From Callorhinus ursinus (lineage: Eukaryota; Chordata; Mammalia; Carnivora; Otariidae), in contig NW_020312817.1 of the NCBI RefSeq assembly GCF_003265705.1, forward strand, positions 53,386,794 to 53,450,793: 64,000 bases of DNA, in the 5' to 3' direction. Of the stretch, positions 32,238-42,110 are shown piece by piece. Position 1 is the first letter of the stretch, and each line of letters begins with the position of its first letter. The position numbers and the translations under genes were made by a program. The notes beneath the pieces were generated by a model. It had not been told where the DNA came from, made no database searches, and saw only the letters and a list, made by a program, of their open reading frames with translations.

Positions 32238-32288
32238 TATTCATTCATCCATCCATCCATCCATCCATCCATCCATCCATCCATCCCT
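32238..32288. repeat. (ATCC)n microsatellite
   Basis: About twelve uninterrupted CATC/ATCC units after TTCATTCATC. Confidence 0.97.
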
Positions 32289-32703
32289 CCTTTCTGAAAG
32301 AATTTGATTTTTGGTCTGTTATTTTAACATACTGCCAGATTCCATTTGCTAGCCTTTTATTGAATACCTCTGCATCTTATTTATAAATGGGTAATCTGTA
32401 GTTTTCTTTTTCCTATATTTAATGCCAGAGTTTTGGTAATATGGCTATACTTTCTTGCCCCGTAAAATTACTTACTTCTTCCCATAAAATAAATGTGGAA
32501 GCCTTCTGGATTTTTATTTTCTTTTTAAATTTGAAATAATAAATATCATTTATTTTGAGCTTAGTTCGTGTGCGACACGGTGATTAGCACCCAGATCTGC
32601 GTAGCTCCAAAGGCCTGTGCTCATCCAGTTCATCACTGCTGCCTATGTCAAAGGAGAAATGCCTTTTGGAACCTGGGTCTCTGTGATCAGAAAGCCTGGT
32701 CTT

Positions 32704-32885
32704 TTTTTTTTTTTCTTTAAGATTTTTTTCTTTATTTTTTGACAGAGACAGTGAGAGAGGGAACAAAAGCAGGGGGAGTGGGAGAGGGAGAAGCAGGGAG
32801 AAGCTCCCTCCTCTGCAGGGAGCCCGATGTGGGACTCTACCTGAGCGGAAGGCAAAGGCTCAACGACTGAGCCATCCAGGCACCC
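32704..32885 (-). mobile_element. Can-SINE, antisense, with internal deletion
   Basis: Target copies CAGAAAGCCTGGTCTT (32688-32703) and CAGAAAGCCCAGTCTT (32886-32901). The part between the GGGACTC and CTACCTGAGC phrases is missing (the CGATCCCAGGACC..ATCATG region). Confidence 0.93.
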
Positions 32886-32936
32886 CAGAAAGCCCAGTCT
32901 TAAACATACCATATCCGACTGAATGTCTGTTTCCAC

Positions 32937-32997
32937 CTCCCTCCCTCCGTCCCTCCCTCCGTCCCTCCCTCCGTCCCTCCCTCCCTTCCTTCCTTAC
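32937..32997. repeat. Pyrimidine repeat with 12-bp period
   Basis: CCTCCCTCCGTC units are repeated three times, so CG dinucleotides fall at exact 12-bp spacing, then a CCTT run follows. Confidence 0.95.
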
Positions 32998-33004
32998 TTT
33001 TCTT

Positions 33005-34040
33005 CTTTCTTCCTCAGATTTTGAAATAATTCAGAGTTATGGAAACAGTTTAAAAATAGCACAGAAATTCCAGGGCACCTGGGTGGCTCAGTCATTAAGC
33101 GTCTGCCTTTGGCTCAGGTCATGGTCCCAGGATCCTGGGATTGAGCCCCACATCGGGCTCCCTGCCCTGTGAGCCCTGCAGGAAGCCTGCTTCTTCCTCT
33201 CCCACTCCCCCTGCTTGTGTTCCCTCGCTCGCTGTGTCTCTCTCTCTGTCAAATAAATAAATAAAATCTTAAAAAAAGATAGTACAGAAATTCCCATATA
33301 CCTTTTACCCTTATTCACCAAAAGCTAAGATTTTGCTACATTTACTTTTCATTCTATCTATATACACATTTTTTTTCTGAACCATCTGACAGTTACAGAC
33401 ATAATGACCCCTTTCCCCTAAGTACTTCGATGTTTATTTTCTTAAAAAAACAACAACACTATACAGTTGTCAAAATCAGAAGGTTAACTTTGACATAATA
33501 CTGTTATGTAATTATTTCAGATTTTACCAGTTGTCCCACCAATATCCCTTATAGCAAAAGAAAAACATTTCCCCCCAGTCCAGGAACTAATTCAGGATGA
33601 AACATTTTATTTAGTTGTCCTGTCTCTTAAATCTTTTTTAATCTGGACCAGCTCCTTAATCTTGCTTTGTCTTTCATGACCTTGATTTTTTTTAGAGTAC
33701 AGGTCAGTTCCTTTTTGTAAGATGTCCCTTAATTTGGTAAGTCTGATGTTTCCTATGATTAGATACAGGTTATGTGTTTTTGGCTGGAATACCAGAGTGT
33801 CATTGCGTCTCTTAGTGCATCCGGTCAAGAGACATGTGATGTCGGTTTGTCCTGTCACTGGTGATTAACTTTAATCACCTGGATAAATGCTATGTGCCAG
33901 GCTTCTCTACTGTGAGGTACTATTTTTTACTTTATAGTTAATAAGGATTTTTTGGTATAATACTTTTAAGACTATAAATATCCGGTTCCTCACCAAACTT
34001 TCACTCAGTAATTTTTAGCATGCAGAATATCTTTTGAGGC
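33005..34040 (-). mobile_element. L1 LINE 3' UTR, antisense, old
   Basis: Reversed L1M 3' UTR phrases: 'ttttgaaataattcagagttatgg', 'aaattcccatataccttttaccc', 'accatctgacagttacagac', 'caggaactaattcaggatgaaac', 'ctgtcactggtgattaactttaatcacctgg', 'caccaaactttcactcagtaatttttagcatgcagaata'. The element is split by the SINE at 33072. Confidence 0.75.
33072..33278 (+). mobile_element. Can-SINE, sense, inserted in L1
   Basis: Target copies ATAGCACAGAAATTCC (33056-33071) and ATAGTACAGAAATTCC (33279-33294). A small 'cctgtgagccctgcaggaag' change replaces the usual CTCAGCGGGAAG. Confidence 0.96.
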
Positions 34041-36384
34041 AACAAGCAAGGATGCTCCAAATGAATACAGACTTGCTTCCCTTGGAGCTAAAGTGAAGCC
34101 AGGGGAAAGTGACACATCCAGTCTATTAGGGGGCAGATCAGCCACATTTTTTTAAGAACCACTGCCTTTGGTCTTTGAATTTTGTCTTTACATATGTTAA
34201 TTTAACTTTCGTCACACTCCTGAGAATAGTGATTGGTTGTAACCTATAACCTTTGGGCTCCTGGTTTGGTCACCCAGGGCCCAAGATCCATCCAACCAGT
34301 TTATCTGGACACAAGTGCCCTGTGGGTCTTTGGCCTATGGCTCTGTTTGGTCTTTGACCCCTTATCGTTGCTTCTGATTAAGATGCTGTCAGTTGGAGGC
34401 CAGAGCAAAATGCTTCTGTGTTGAATCACTTGTGACCGAGCATTGTTTCTGACTACCGGGCCTTTCTAATCAGATAACTGTCTTGTGAGCCCCAGTTACA
34501 TATCCTGTGCTGTGCTAAGGCTGCCACTGTGTGAGTCACAGGAGCCAGTTTTTAGTATGTTAGAGTCCAGCACATGATATGAAGCATAATATGAAGAAAT
34601 TAAAAAAATACCAGGTGGTATATAATTAATAGCCAGTTCTTACAGTTAGATGCTGTAGAAGTTAAAAGAGAGGTGAGTGAAACAAAAAATAACCAAGGCA
34701 GACTTCTTGGGGAAAATGAGCCCCAAGTGATAAGATTGGTAGGGAAGGATATTGTGAGAAAAGGCACATTGGGTAAGAATGTGCAGCCTCCACACAAAGG
34801 ATAGGAATCCATCCTTTCTAGTACATGTCTCAACCAGAAGCTGAGAAGTAGGGTGATGAGGCAGAGTGGTGGTACTTCCTTTTGGTGGCCTTCTAGCACC
34901 AGGAACATACGGGAAGGCACAGGCTAGTTGTCTCTATGCTAGTTTGCAAGCATTCGTAATAGCCACATCTCTGCTTCTGGTCTCCGGTTATGGTGCCTTC
35001 CAGCTTTTCAGTTGAACTAGAGGTAAGATTGCATGTTGAAACAAAGAAAGTTGGTTTCTTTGGGTCAATATTGGTAACGAGGAAGCTGCTCTCCGTCCTT
35101 AAACACACACAGTTACTCAGCAGGTTACCTCGCCCTTTTTTAGAGCACAGTTTCTCAGCATTTGTAGGTTTCTGACCTCACCCAGGTCCTTTTGGGTAAA
35201 GCTGGTGACTTCTATTCATGAGACATCATGATGTCTCATGAATGCTGAAGCACTCACCTTCCTGATAGCCATGACCTTGAAAACACAGCTCTCTGCCATG
35301 GTGTCACCACACACCTCTGTCATGCTGTTAAATATAAAACACTGTATTTTAAGTAATTTATTTTGAAACACATTCATATATAGACATCTGAATAAATTCA
35401 AGGTTATCCCCTCAATAACCTGACTCTCTCTCAAGATTTGACTTTTCTTGAGTGCCAAAGGATGGTGTGGAGATACAGCTTTTACCCTTTAGGAGTTACA
35501 CACAGCCCACAGGATGTTCAAACTTGAACTAGCCCTTACGAGAGCCCCCTGGATGTCCAGGAGCGTATGTCTTATTTGTGAATGTCACTGGGCATGCCAT
35601 GGTAGAGGACAATGGAGTGGCTGGGCTGAAACAGATTCGACTTTAGAAATACACCACTGCCTCACCTCCCTTTCCGAAAGAAAATGTTTTAGGTGTCAGA
35701 AATCTCTCACAAAAGCCTCCTCTAAGTTGTACCTTAGGAGAGACTCTATGCCCTCCCTTGGTCTTTTTATTCTTTCTCTTTTTTATTAATGAGCTCTTAA
35801 ACTTTAGGTTTACTACTAAATTAAAAGTGGTAAATTAAAATAGAGAAAGACAGCATCCTGGCAGTAGTGAGAAATGACAGGAGCCACTGAGCAAGAGACA
35901 AAAGCATAAAAGCTGACAGAAGAGTTAAAAGCATTGTAGTCTGGGCTACTTAGTGAGAGAAGTAGTATTACACACTCCAGTAGCTTCTGAGGGCAGTCCA
36001 GTGTTGAGTACAGAACACATAATTAATATCTGTAGTGATTTCCCCAGTTAATGATAAAAGGTAGAATGTATCCATTATACAATTTGGGAACATCTAGATG
36101 AGAATAATAGCTTATCTGGAAAAATTTTACCATAACTAATTCATACAAATTGTAAATATTCAGAAACATAAAAGAAAACATATTAAAAACAGCCCACATC
36201 TTATCATCCATAGATTTAACTACTCAGCATATTAGTATTTAGTTCTCTAGCCTTTTTTCTGTGTGTAAATAGAAATACGTATATAATAACATGTTTCTAT
36301 ATTATATAGGAAATATATATTATATGATAGATATTTATGCCAAATATGTGTGTGACAACTTGAGGCCTGCTTTTGTTCTCTTTT
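34041..36384. other. Longest stretch without recognised elements; no gene seen
   Basis: The frames at 34600-34920, 35216-35458 and 35514-35789 are short, have no domain and are not bounded by convincing splice signals. The only standout structure is the palindrome at 35214. Confidence 0.4.
35214..35243. repeat. Perfect 30-bp palindrome with no spacer
   Basis: The left arm ATTCATGAGACATCA is followed immediately by its exact reverse complement. The dyad centre lies between 35228 and 35229. Outside it, GGTGACTTC on the left can pair with GAAG..TCACC on the right across a small bulge, so the stem may extend imperfectly. It belongs to no element I recognise. Confidence 0.97.
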
Positions 36385-37010
36385 TTCTTTTAAAAATTGT
36401 GGTAAGAAACACATAATATAAAATTTACCCTCTTAACTGTTTTTAAATGTTACAGTTCGGTAGTGTTAACTGTATTAACATTGTGAAGTCTGCTTTTCTT
36501 TGCTCAACAATATAGTGTGAACATTTCCCCATAAATGATTATAGATGTTCATTTTTGAAGGGGTGTGGATATACCATAATCTAGTTAATTTCCCATTGTC
36601 AAATATTTAGGTTTCCAATTTTGGTTATTAACACTGCATAAAGCATCTTTAAATACTATATAACTCCACATTTCATCAGGATAAAGTTCCAGGAGAATTG
36701 TTGGATTAATGGATGTGTACTTTCTAAAAGGCTTCCGATGTATATTGTCAAATTGCCGGGGTGCCTGGGTGGCTTAGTCGTTAAGCATCTGCCTTTGGCT
36801 CAGGTCATGATCCCAGGGTGCTGGGATCGAGCCCCACATCGGGCTCCCTGCTCGGTGGGAAGCCTGCTTCTCCCTCTCCCACTCCCCCTGCTTGTGTTCC
36901 CTCTCTTGCTGTCTCTCTCTGTCAAAAAATAAATAAAATCTTAAAAAAAAAATTGCATTTCTGTCACCATATTTAAGTGCCCTTTTCATTGTATTCCTGC
37001 CAATATTTGA
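36385..37010 (-). mobile_element. L1 LINE 3' ends, antisense, two abutting pieces
   Basis: 36385-36485 is a reversed L1 3' terminus ('aaaattgtggtaagaaacacataatataaaatttacc'). From about 36490 a second, older reversed 3' end reads 'aacaatatagtgtgaacatttccc...ataatctagttaatttcccattgtcaaatatttaggtttcc' and resumes after the SINE at 36950. Confidence 0.75.
36757..36949 (+). mobile_element. Can-SINE, sense, inserted in L1
   Basis: A complete copy with only a short recognisable target repeat, AAATTGC (36750-36756 and 36950-36956). Confidence 0.92.
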
Positions 37011-37359
37011 TGTTATAATTCTTCTAAATCAATGTTTATGTAACTCTATCTTTAATGCAAAAAAATGCTAACAGGGCGGTAAAAGCTGAAGAAGTCAATT
37101 AGAAAAAATGCATTTTAGGGAATATGATGCATGAGATGATTATGGTTTATAAACTAACAAATTACTGGTTCTTTACAAGAAGAACTTAACATATTCAGTG
37201 CACAAGCATGGTAACTTTTGTCTTAAGATGCCTACTCATGGAGTATACAAAATCTGAATCAATCCTCATGAAGGAGAAGAAAAATCTCATAATTTGAAGA
37301 CGAGGTGTAAGTGAATCTGATCCTCATAACCCAAATGGGTGGGTCTCAGAATCAGATGT
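37011..37359. other. No gene seen
   Basis: AT-rich DNA without recognised repeat or frame. Confidence 0.4.
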
Positions 37360-39180
37360 ATTGATTTTTGTGTAACGTTTTTATGGTAAAATTTTTTCCA
37401 GTTGTCTTTAACTTTTTTGGTGTGTTTTGTTTGCCACATGTAAGTTAAAAAATTTTTTTTTAAGATTTTATGTATTTATTAGAGAGGAAGTGAGAGAGAG
37501 AAAGCAGGAGTGGGGGGAGGGGCAGAGGAAGAAGCAGACTCCCCGCTGAACAGGGAGACTGATCTGGGGCTCTATCCCAGGACCCTGGGACATGACCTGA
37601 ACTGAAGGCAGACGCTTTACCGACACACCCTGTAAGTTTCAAATTTTAATAAGGGAGAAATCCATAAAATTTTGGTTACTCCTTTCATATTATGTTTGTA
37701 GAAAACTTTCTCTACTTCAAGGTTATAGTCCCACCTTAACTTTCTTTTAGTACTGGTGTGGTTTTAGTTTTTACATTTAAATCAGAAACTGAAAACATTT
37801 TTATTCAATAGCCTGAATTTCACCCCTAGAAGAGGTGGGGATTTTTTGTTTATTTTTTCCCTCTAGTATAGTGTTTTTAAAAGTTGGGATTATCTTCTGA
37901 TTTGCCCTAGTCCTCACAACTCCCAGTTGTCTTATACCTCGCATATTTAGATTTGAACATTTTATTTTACTTACATGATCCTTAAGGACATTTGAGTTTA
38001 TGACCCCTAATTAGTCAATCTGCAGTTTATTTTGGTATTTGAGTGATAGAGGGAATTGACTTGAATTCTCTCCATCTCCCCTCCCCTGCTCCAGTAACTA
38101 GTACCAACAGTTTTTATTGGATAATTCCCATATATATGTTAAATTCTTACATGTTCTTGGGGTTTTTGCATTTTTCTGTTTGTTGTTACAACAATCACAT
38201 TTTATAATATATCTAAATTATATGTTTTAAAAATTTTAATGTCTGGTAGGACCAGCTTCTCCGCATCCCCAACCACCATTTGACAATTTCAGTATTCTAG
38301 TGTATCTTTTTTTCCTAGATGAAATTTAGAATAATTTAGCTCCAAACAAAAGTAACCTATTGAAATTTTAGTTTTACTTTTCATTCAGTTCAAAATACTT
38401 TCTAATTTCCTTTTTGCTATTGTGTTTGACCCATAGGTCATTTAGAAGTGTTCTATTTAGTTTCCAAATATTTGTGGATTTCCCCAGAGATCTTTCTGTT
38501 ACTGATTTCTAATTTAGTTCCATTTAAGATCATGTTAGTCAGAGAACATAGTTTGATTTAAATCCTTTTAAATTTATTGAGAATTGTTTTATGGCCATAG
38601 AATATGGATGTCTTGGTCTTCTGTGGACACTTGAAAAGAATGTATTCTGTTGTTAAAGGGAGTGTTCTATAAATGTCAATTAGGTCAAGTTGGTTATTAG
38701 GTCAAGTTGGTTGGTAGTGTTGTTCAAGTCTTTTATATCCATGTTGATTTTCTGTGTATTCTAGTGATTATTGAGGAAAGAATATTAGAATCTTTGACTA
38801 TTATTATAGATTTGTCCATTTCTCCTTGCAGTTCTGTTAATTTTTGCTTCATATATTTTGAAGTTCTGTTATTAGGTAGACATTGAAGAGTATGTTCTGT
38901 TGATGAATTGACCTCTTTATGATTATGAAATGACCCCATAATACTCTTTGCTCTGAAATCTACTTTGTCTGATATTAATATAGTCTCTCCAGATTTCTTT
39001 TGATTAGTGTTAGCATAGCATGTTTTTTCCATCCTTTAACTTATCTGTATCCTTATATTTAAAGTGGGTTTTCTTATAGGCAGCATATAGTTAGATCTTT
39101 ATTTTTTATCCAGTCTGACAATTTCTACATTTTAATTGAGGTGTTTAGCATGTACTCATATCCTTTTTTTCTCTCTGGCT
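37360..39180 (-). mobile_element. L1 LINE ORF2 region, antisense, including part of the endonuclease domain
   Basis: The right part (38733-39032, antisense) still has an open 99-codon frame. Its order NQKKSGETILISDKVDF, then MKQKLTELQGEMDKS, then IIIVKDSN matches the apurinic-type endonuclease domain of L1 ORF2. In active L1 the last motif is IIVGDFN; here G, D and F of that motif have become K, D and S, so key catalytic context is lost. The 38290-38730 segment continues ORF2 in reverse with many stops, and 37360-37800 resembles a more 3' part. It is a dead copy. Confidence 0.85.
37447..37630 (-). mobile_element. Can-SINE, antisense, head-truncated
   Basis: The body is clear, but the head end stops at GCTTTACCGACACACCC, lacking the ACTGAGCCACCCAGGCG order. 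Short target repeat TGTAAGTT at 37439-37446 and 37631-37638. Confidence 0.9.
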
Positions 39181-39304
39181 ACTTTTATACATTTTGTTTT
39201 TGAGGTTCATTCATGAACTCAGTATCCGTATAAAGGTAGTTCATACCTTCTTATTTCTGTGTAGTATTTCATTATATAGACACTAGACAATTTATCCATT
39301 CACC

Positions 39305-39517
39305 TTTTTTTTTAAGATTTTTTTTTTTTTTTATTTGAGAATTTGAGACAGGGAGAGCATGAACAGGAGGGGCAGAGAGAGAGGGAGAGAGAATCTTAAG
39401 CAGACTCCATGCTGAGTGTGGAGCCCAATGCAGGGCTCGATCACAGGATCCCGAGATCACGACCTGAGCTGAAACCAAGAATCAGGGGCTTAACCGACGG
39501 TGCCACCCAGGTGCTCC
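39305..39517 (-). mobile_element. Can-SINE (older subtype), antisense
   Basis: Older body type (AGAATCTTAAGCAGACTCCA, GAGATCACGACCTGAGCTG, CGGTGCCACCCAGGTGC). Imperfect target copies around TATCCATT at 39293-39300 and 39518-39525. Confidence 0.9.
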
Positions 39518-39540
39518 TATCCATTTCCCCTTCAAAAAAA

Positions 39541-39732
39541 ATTTTTTTTTAAATTTTAATTTATTTGTCAGAGAGAGGGAAGGAGGGAGAGAACAAGCAG
39601 ATAGCAGCAGGTAGAGGGAGAAGCAGGCTCTGCACTGAGCAGGGAGCCTGATGTGGAACTCGATCCCAGGACCCTGGGATCATGACCTGAGCTGAAGGCA
39701 GACGCTTAACCGACTGAGCCACCCAGGCGCCC
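39541..39732 (-). mobile_element. Can-SINE, antisense
   Basis: Complete body ending in GAGCCACCCAGGCGCCC. It has no convincing target duplication; its right flank TGTAGCTATAG recurs at 40034-40043 beside a SINE-head fragment. Confidence 0.92.
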
Positions 39733-40005
39733 TGTAGCTATAGGGCGTTTTGAAAGACAGTTGGATTTTTCCAATTTTGGTTGTTAATGTTCTCATGCAA
39801 GTCTCTGTGTGGATGTTTGTTTCATTTCTCTAGGAGCAGGATTTCTGGCTCATAGGTTAGTGTACATTTAACTTTGGAAAAATAGTCTTTTATAAAGTTA
39901 TAGAGTTTTACATTATTGCTAGCAATGTATGAAAGTTTCTGTTGCTGTACATTCTCACCAAGTTCTTGGATTGTCACTGTCTTAATTTTGGAAAGCTATA
40001 GACTT

Positions 40006-40035
40006 ATAACCGGCTGAGCCACCCAGGCACCCTGT
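40006..40035 (-). mobile_element. 30-bp SINE head fragment with its own target duplication
   Basis: Only the 5' tip of a Can-SINE (AACCGGCTGAGCCACCCAGG plus CACCCTGT) is present, with no body or tail. It is flanked by a perfect AGCTATAGACTT (39994-40005 and 40036-40047). The stretch 40007-40043 matches 39707-39743 with two differences, including bases outside the SINE. Confidence 0.85.
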
Positions 40036-40047
40036 AGCTATAGACTT

Positions 40048-40652
40048 TTTTGTGTTGGTTTTATAACTAGTTTTCTTACTTAACTTTTATTAATTATTTT
40101 TTTATGTAATTGATTTTTCCAAGGAGACAGTTATATTATTTGTAAATAATGGAAGTTTGATCTGAAAATTTTCAGTATTTCTCTCTTTAGTTTTCCTTCT
40201 GGCTGAATTTCATTGACTTACACTTCCAAAATAGGTTTAATAAGTCTGAAAAAGGATTTCATCAAAAGAATTAAAATATGTTGGCATTCTTTGGAAGATC
40301 TGAAAAGCTCAAAACAGCTCATTCTTTAGTGATGTAGTGTGAATGATGGTTTCTAAGTTGTTAGTTAAGTATCTGTAGGCTCATTATCAATTAAATACAA
40401 ACTTTTGAAGATTAAACAAATTCTCCAGTTTGTCCCCATGACAGGTTCAGAAGTGTGTAAAATCTTTTAAAGCATTTTAATGCACCTATTTATGTTACAT
40501 GTTGTAGAAATTCTATGATGGATTTTTTTTAAAGGTGTATATTCAGTTCTTATAGTTACCACCTACCTAGCACAGTCATTGTCAACATTTATGAGTTAAC
40601 AGGTATGGCTTTGAGATTCTAGGATATATATGTGATAGATCATCGCCTAGAG
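40048..40652. other. No gene seen
   Basis: AT-rich single-copy DNA without features. Confidence 0.4.
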
Positions 40653-40873
40653 CAGGGTTTTTCAATCTTGACACCATTGACATTTAGGGCTGGTTAGATT
40701 TTTGTTGTGGGGTCCTGTCCTGTGCATTGTAGGATATTAGCAGCATTCCTGGCCTCTACCCCCTTGATGCTGGTAGTCCTGACCCCCCAACCCCCAAGCC
40801 CCACAAACCAAAAATGTCTCCAGACATCACCAAGTGTCTCCTCTGGGGGGCAAAATAGCCTCTCTTGAGAAAT
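40653..40873 (-). mobile_element. MER20 DNA transposon, copy 3, antisense
   Basis: Reversed order from CAGGGTTTTTCAATCTTGAC through CCTGTGCATTGTAGGATATT and AAAAATGTCTCCAGACATC to GGGGGGCAAAATAGCC. It is nearly complete. The antisense 72-codon frame over it is incidental. Confidence 0.93.
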
Positions 40874-41709
40874 AGGCCTTGGTGTGACAGACCTTGAAGT
40901 GGGTTTAGGCACTACCTAACAAGAAACACTGGCAGGACATGAGATTAGTTCATTGGCTGATGGAATGCCCTAATGGACCATTTCTTGAGAATTGTGTTCT
41001 AGTCTAGATATCAGAGAAACAGGAAATTTCGAAGAATAGTCTTCCTTTTGTCTCAGTTTGTGGATTTCACAAGTCACTTGGTTCCTCTGCCTCACTTCCC
41101 GTCTTCTCTTATTGACCACCCCCGTAGGATAGCAGAACCAGGAGAGGGTAACTGGGAGCTATTAATAAAATGTTAGGAAAGTTATCAGCCGATCCCTTGA
41201 TGACATCTTGCCCCAACTTTCCTATTTAAGCTCCATTAGACTGTCTGTGGTCGTTGTGGTTTGAAATATAGAACCAACTCTAACCCTTGCCCAGAATAAA
41301 GTGATTTATAAGTCATTTACACAGACTTCTTCCTCAAACGTGGTCTTATTTCTCCTGCCCTGGTTCACTGTGAGTTGTAGGAATGATACTTCTATACTCT
41401 GGTGGCACATAGCAGAATCTCTCACGTGGAATCAAAGTTGCGTTGTGGATGATCAGTAGACCTTACTGGTTTTGACTGATTTCCAATTATTTTCATGCTC
41501 TAATAGGAGCCAGGTAACATAAGTTTCTGAACTGGACTTCATTTTTTGCTTTGCTGCTGTGACCTTTTGAATTGAGTTCTTTATCTACCTTATGCCTTAA
41601 ATCTACCTATTTCTCAAAGTCATTGAGAGTAATAAAATTGCAGTGATATTTATAATGTTAACCTCTTAAGTATAAATATTTGAACTACAGTTTAAGTAAA
41701 TGCTCTATA
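40874..41709. other. No gene seen; single-copy DNA
   Basis: No repeat recognised and no exon-like frame. Confidence 0.4.
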
Positions 41710-41890
41710 AAATCTGGATATACAAAATGGATTTGCCTTTCCAAATCTTTTCCAGCCCTTCAGAATCCATCCAAAATTCCATTTGTCTCAAGAAACTTTC
41801 CCTACCAGTTCCAGCTAACGTGTGTCTTTCCATAGGCTTACATTTTTTGCTCATTGTTTCATGTTTTATCTCTCCCACAAAACTGTAAAT
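41710..41890 (+). mobile_element. L2-type LINE 3' piece, sense (tentative)
   Basis: 'cagaatccatccaaaattccatttgtctcaagaaactttccctacc' and the following 'cattgtttcatgttttatctctcccacaaaactgtaaat' fit a diverged L2 3' end lacking its tail. Confidence 0.4.
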
Positions 41891-41979
41891 TTTTTTTTAG
41901 GGGGGTAGGAGTGGGTATTGGAAGGGACATTACATTTTTATGCGATATTAAATCCCTTTTATGCTTTATCTCATTTGAT

Positions 41980-42110
41980 CTTCCTATTAACTTTAAGATT
42001 GTTAGAATAGATATAATTATTCCCATTTACAACTGTGAAAATGAAGCTTTAGAGAAGTTGAGACTTGTCCAGTGTCATCCAGTTAAGAGTTGGTTAAGCC
42101 AAGGATAGTA
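41980..42110 (-). mobile_element. MIR SINE, antisense
   Basis: 'ctcatttgatcttcctattaacttt...attcccatttacaactgtgaaaatgaagctttagagaagttgagacttgtccagtgtcatccag' is the reversed MIR core. Confidence 0.75.

Larger units (their letters stand above)
39185..39995 (-). mobile_element. L1 LINE 3' end, antisense, split by two SINEs
   Basis: Left part 'gtagtatttcattatatagac...caatttatccattcacc'. The right part from 39745 reads 'tccaattttggttgttaatg', 'gcaagtctctgtgtggatgtttgtttcatttctctaggagcagg', 'ctgtacattctcaccaagttcttgg'. This is a different element from the ORF2 piece to its left, since the order along the strand is reversed. Confidence 0.7.
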
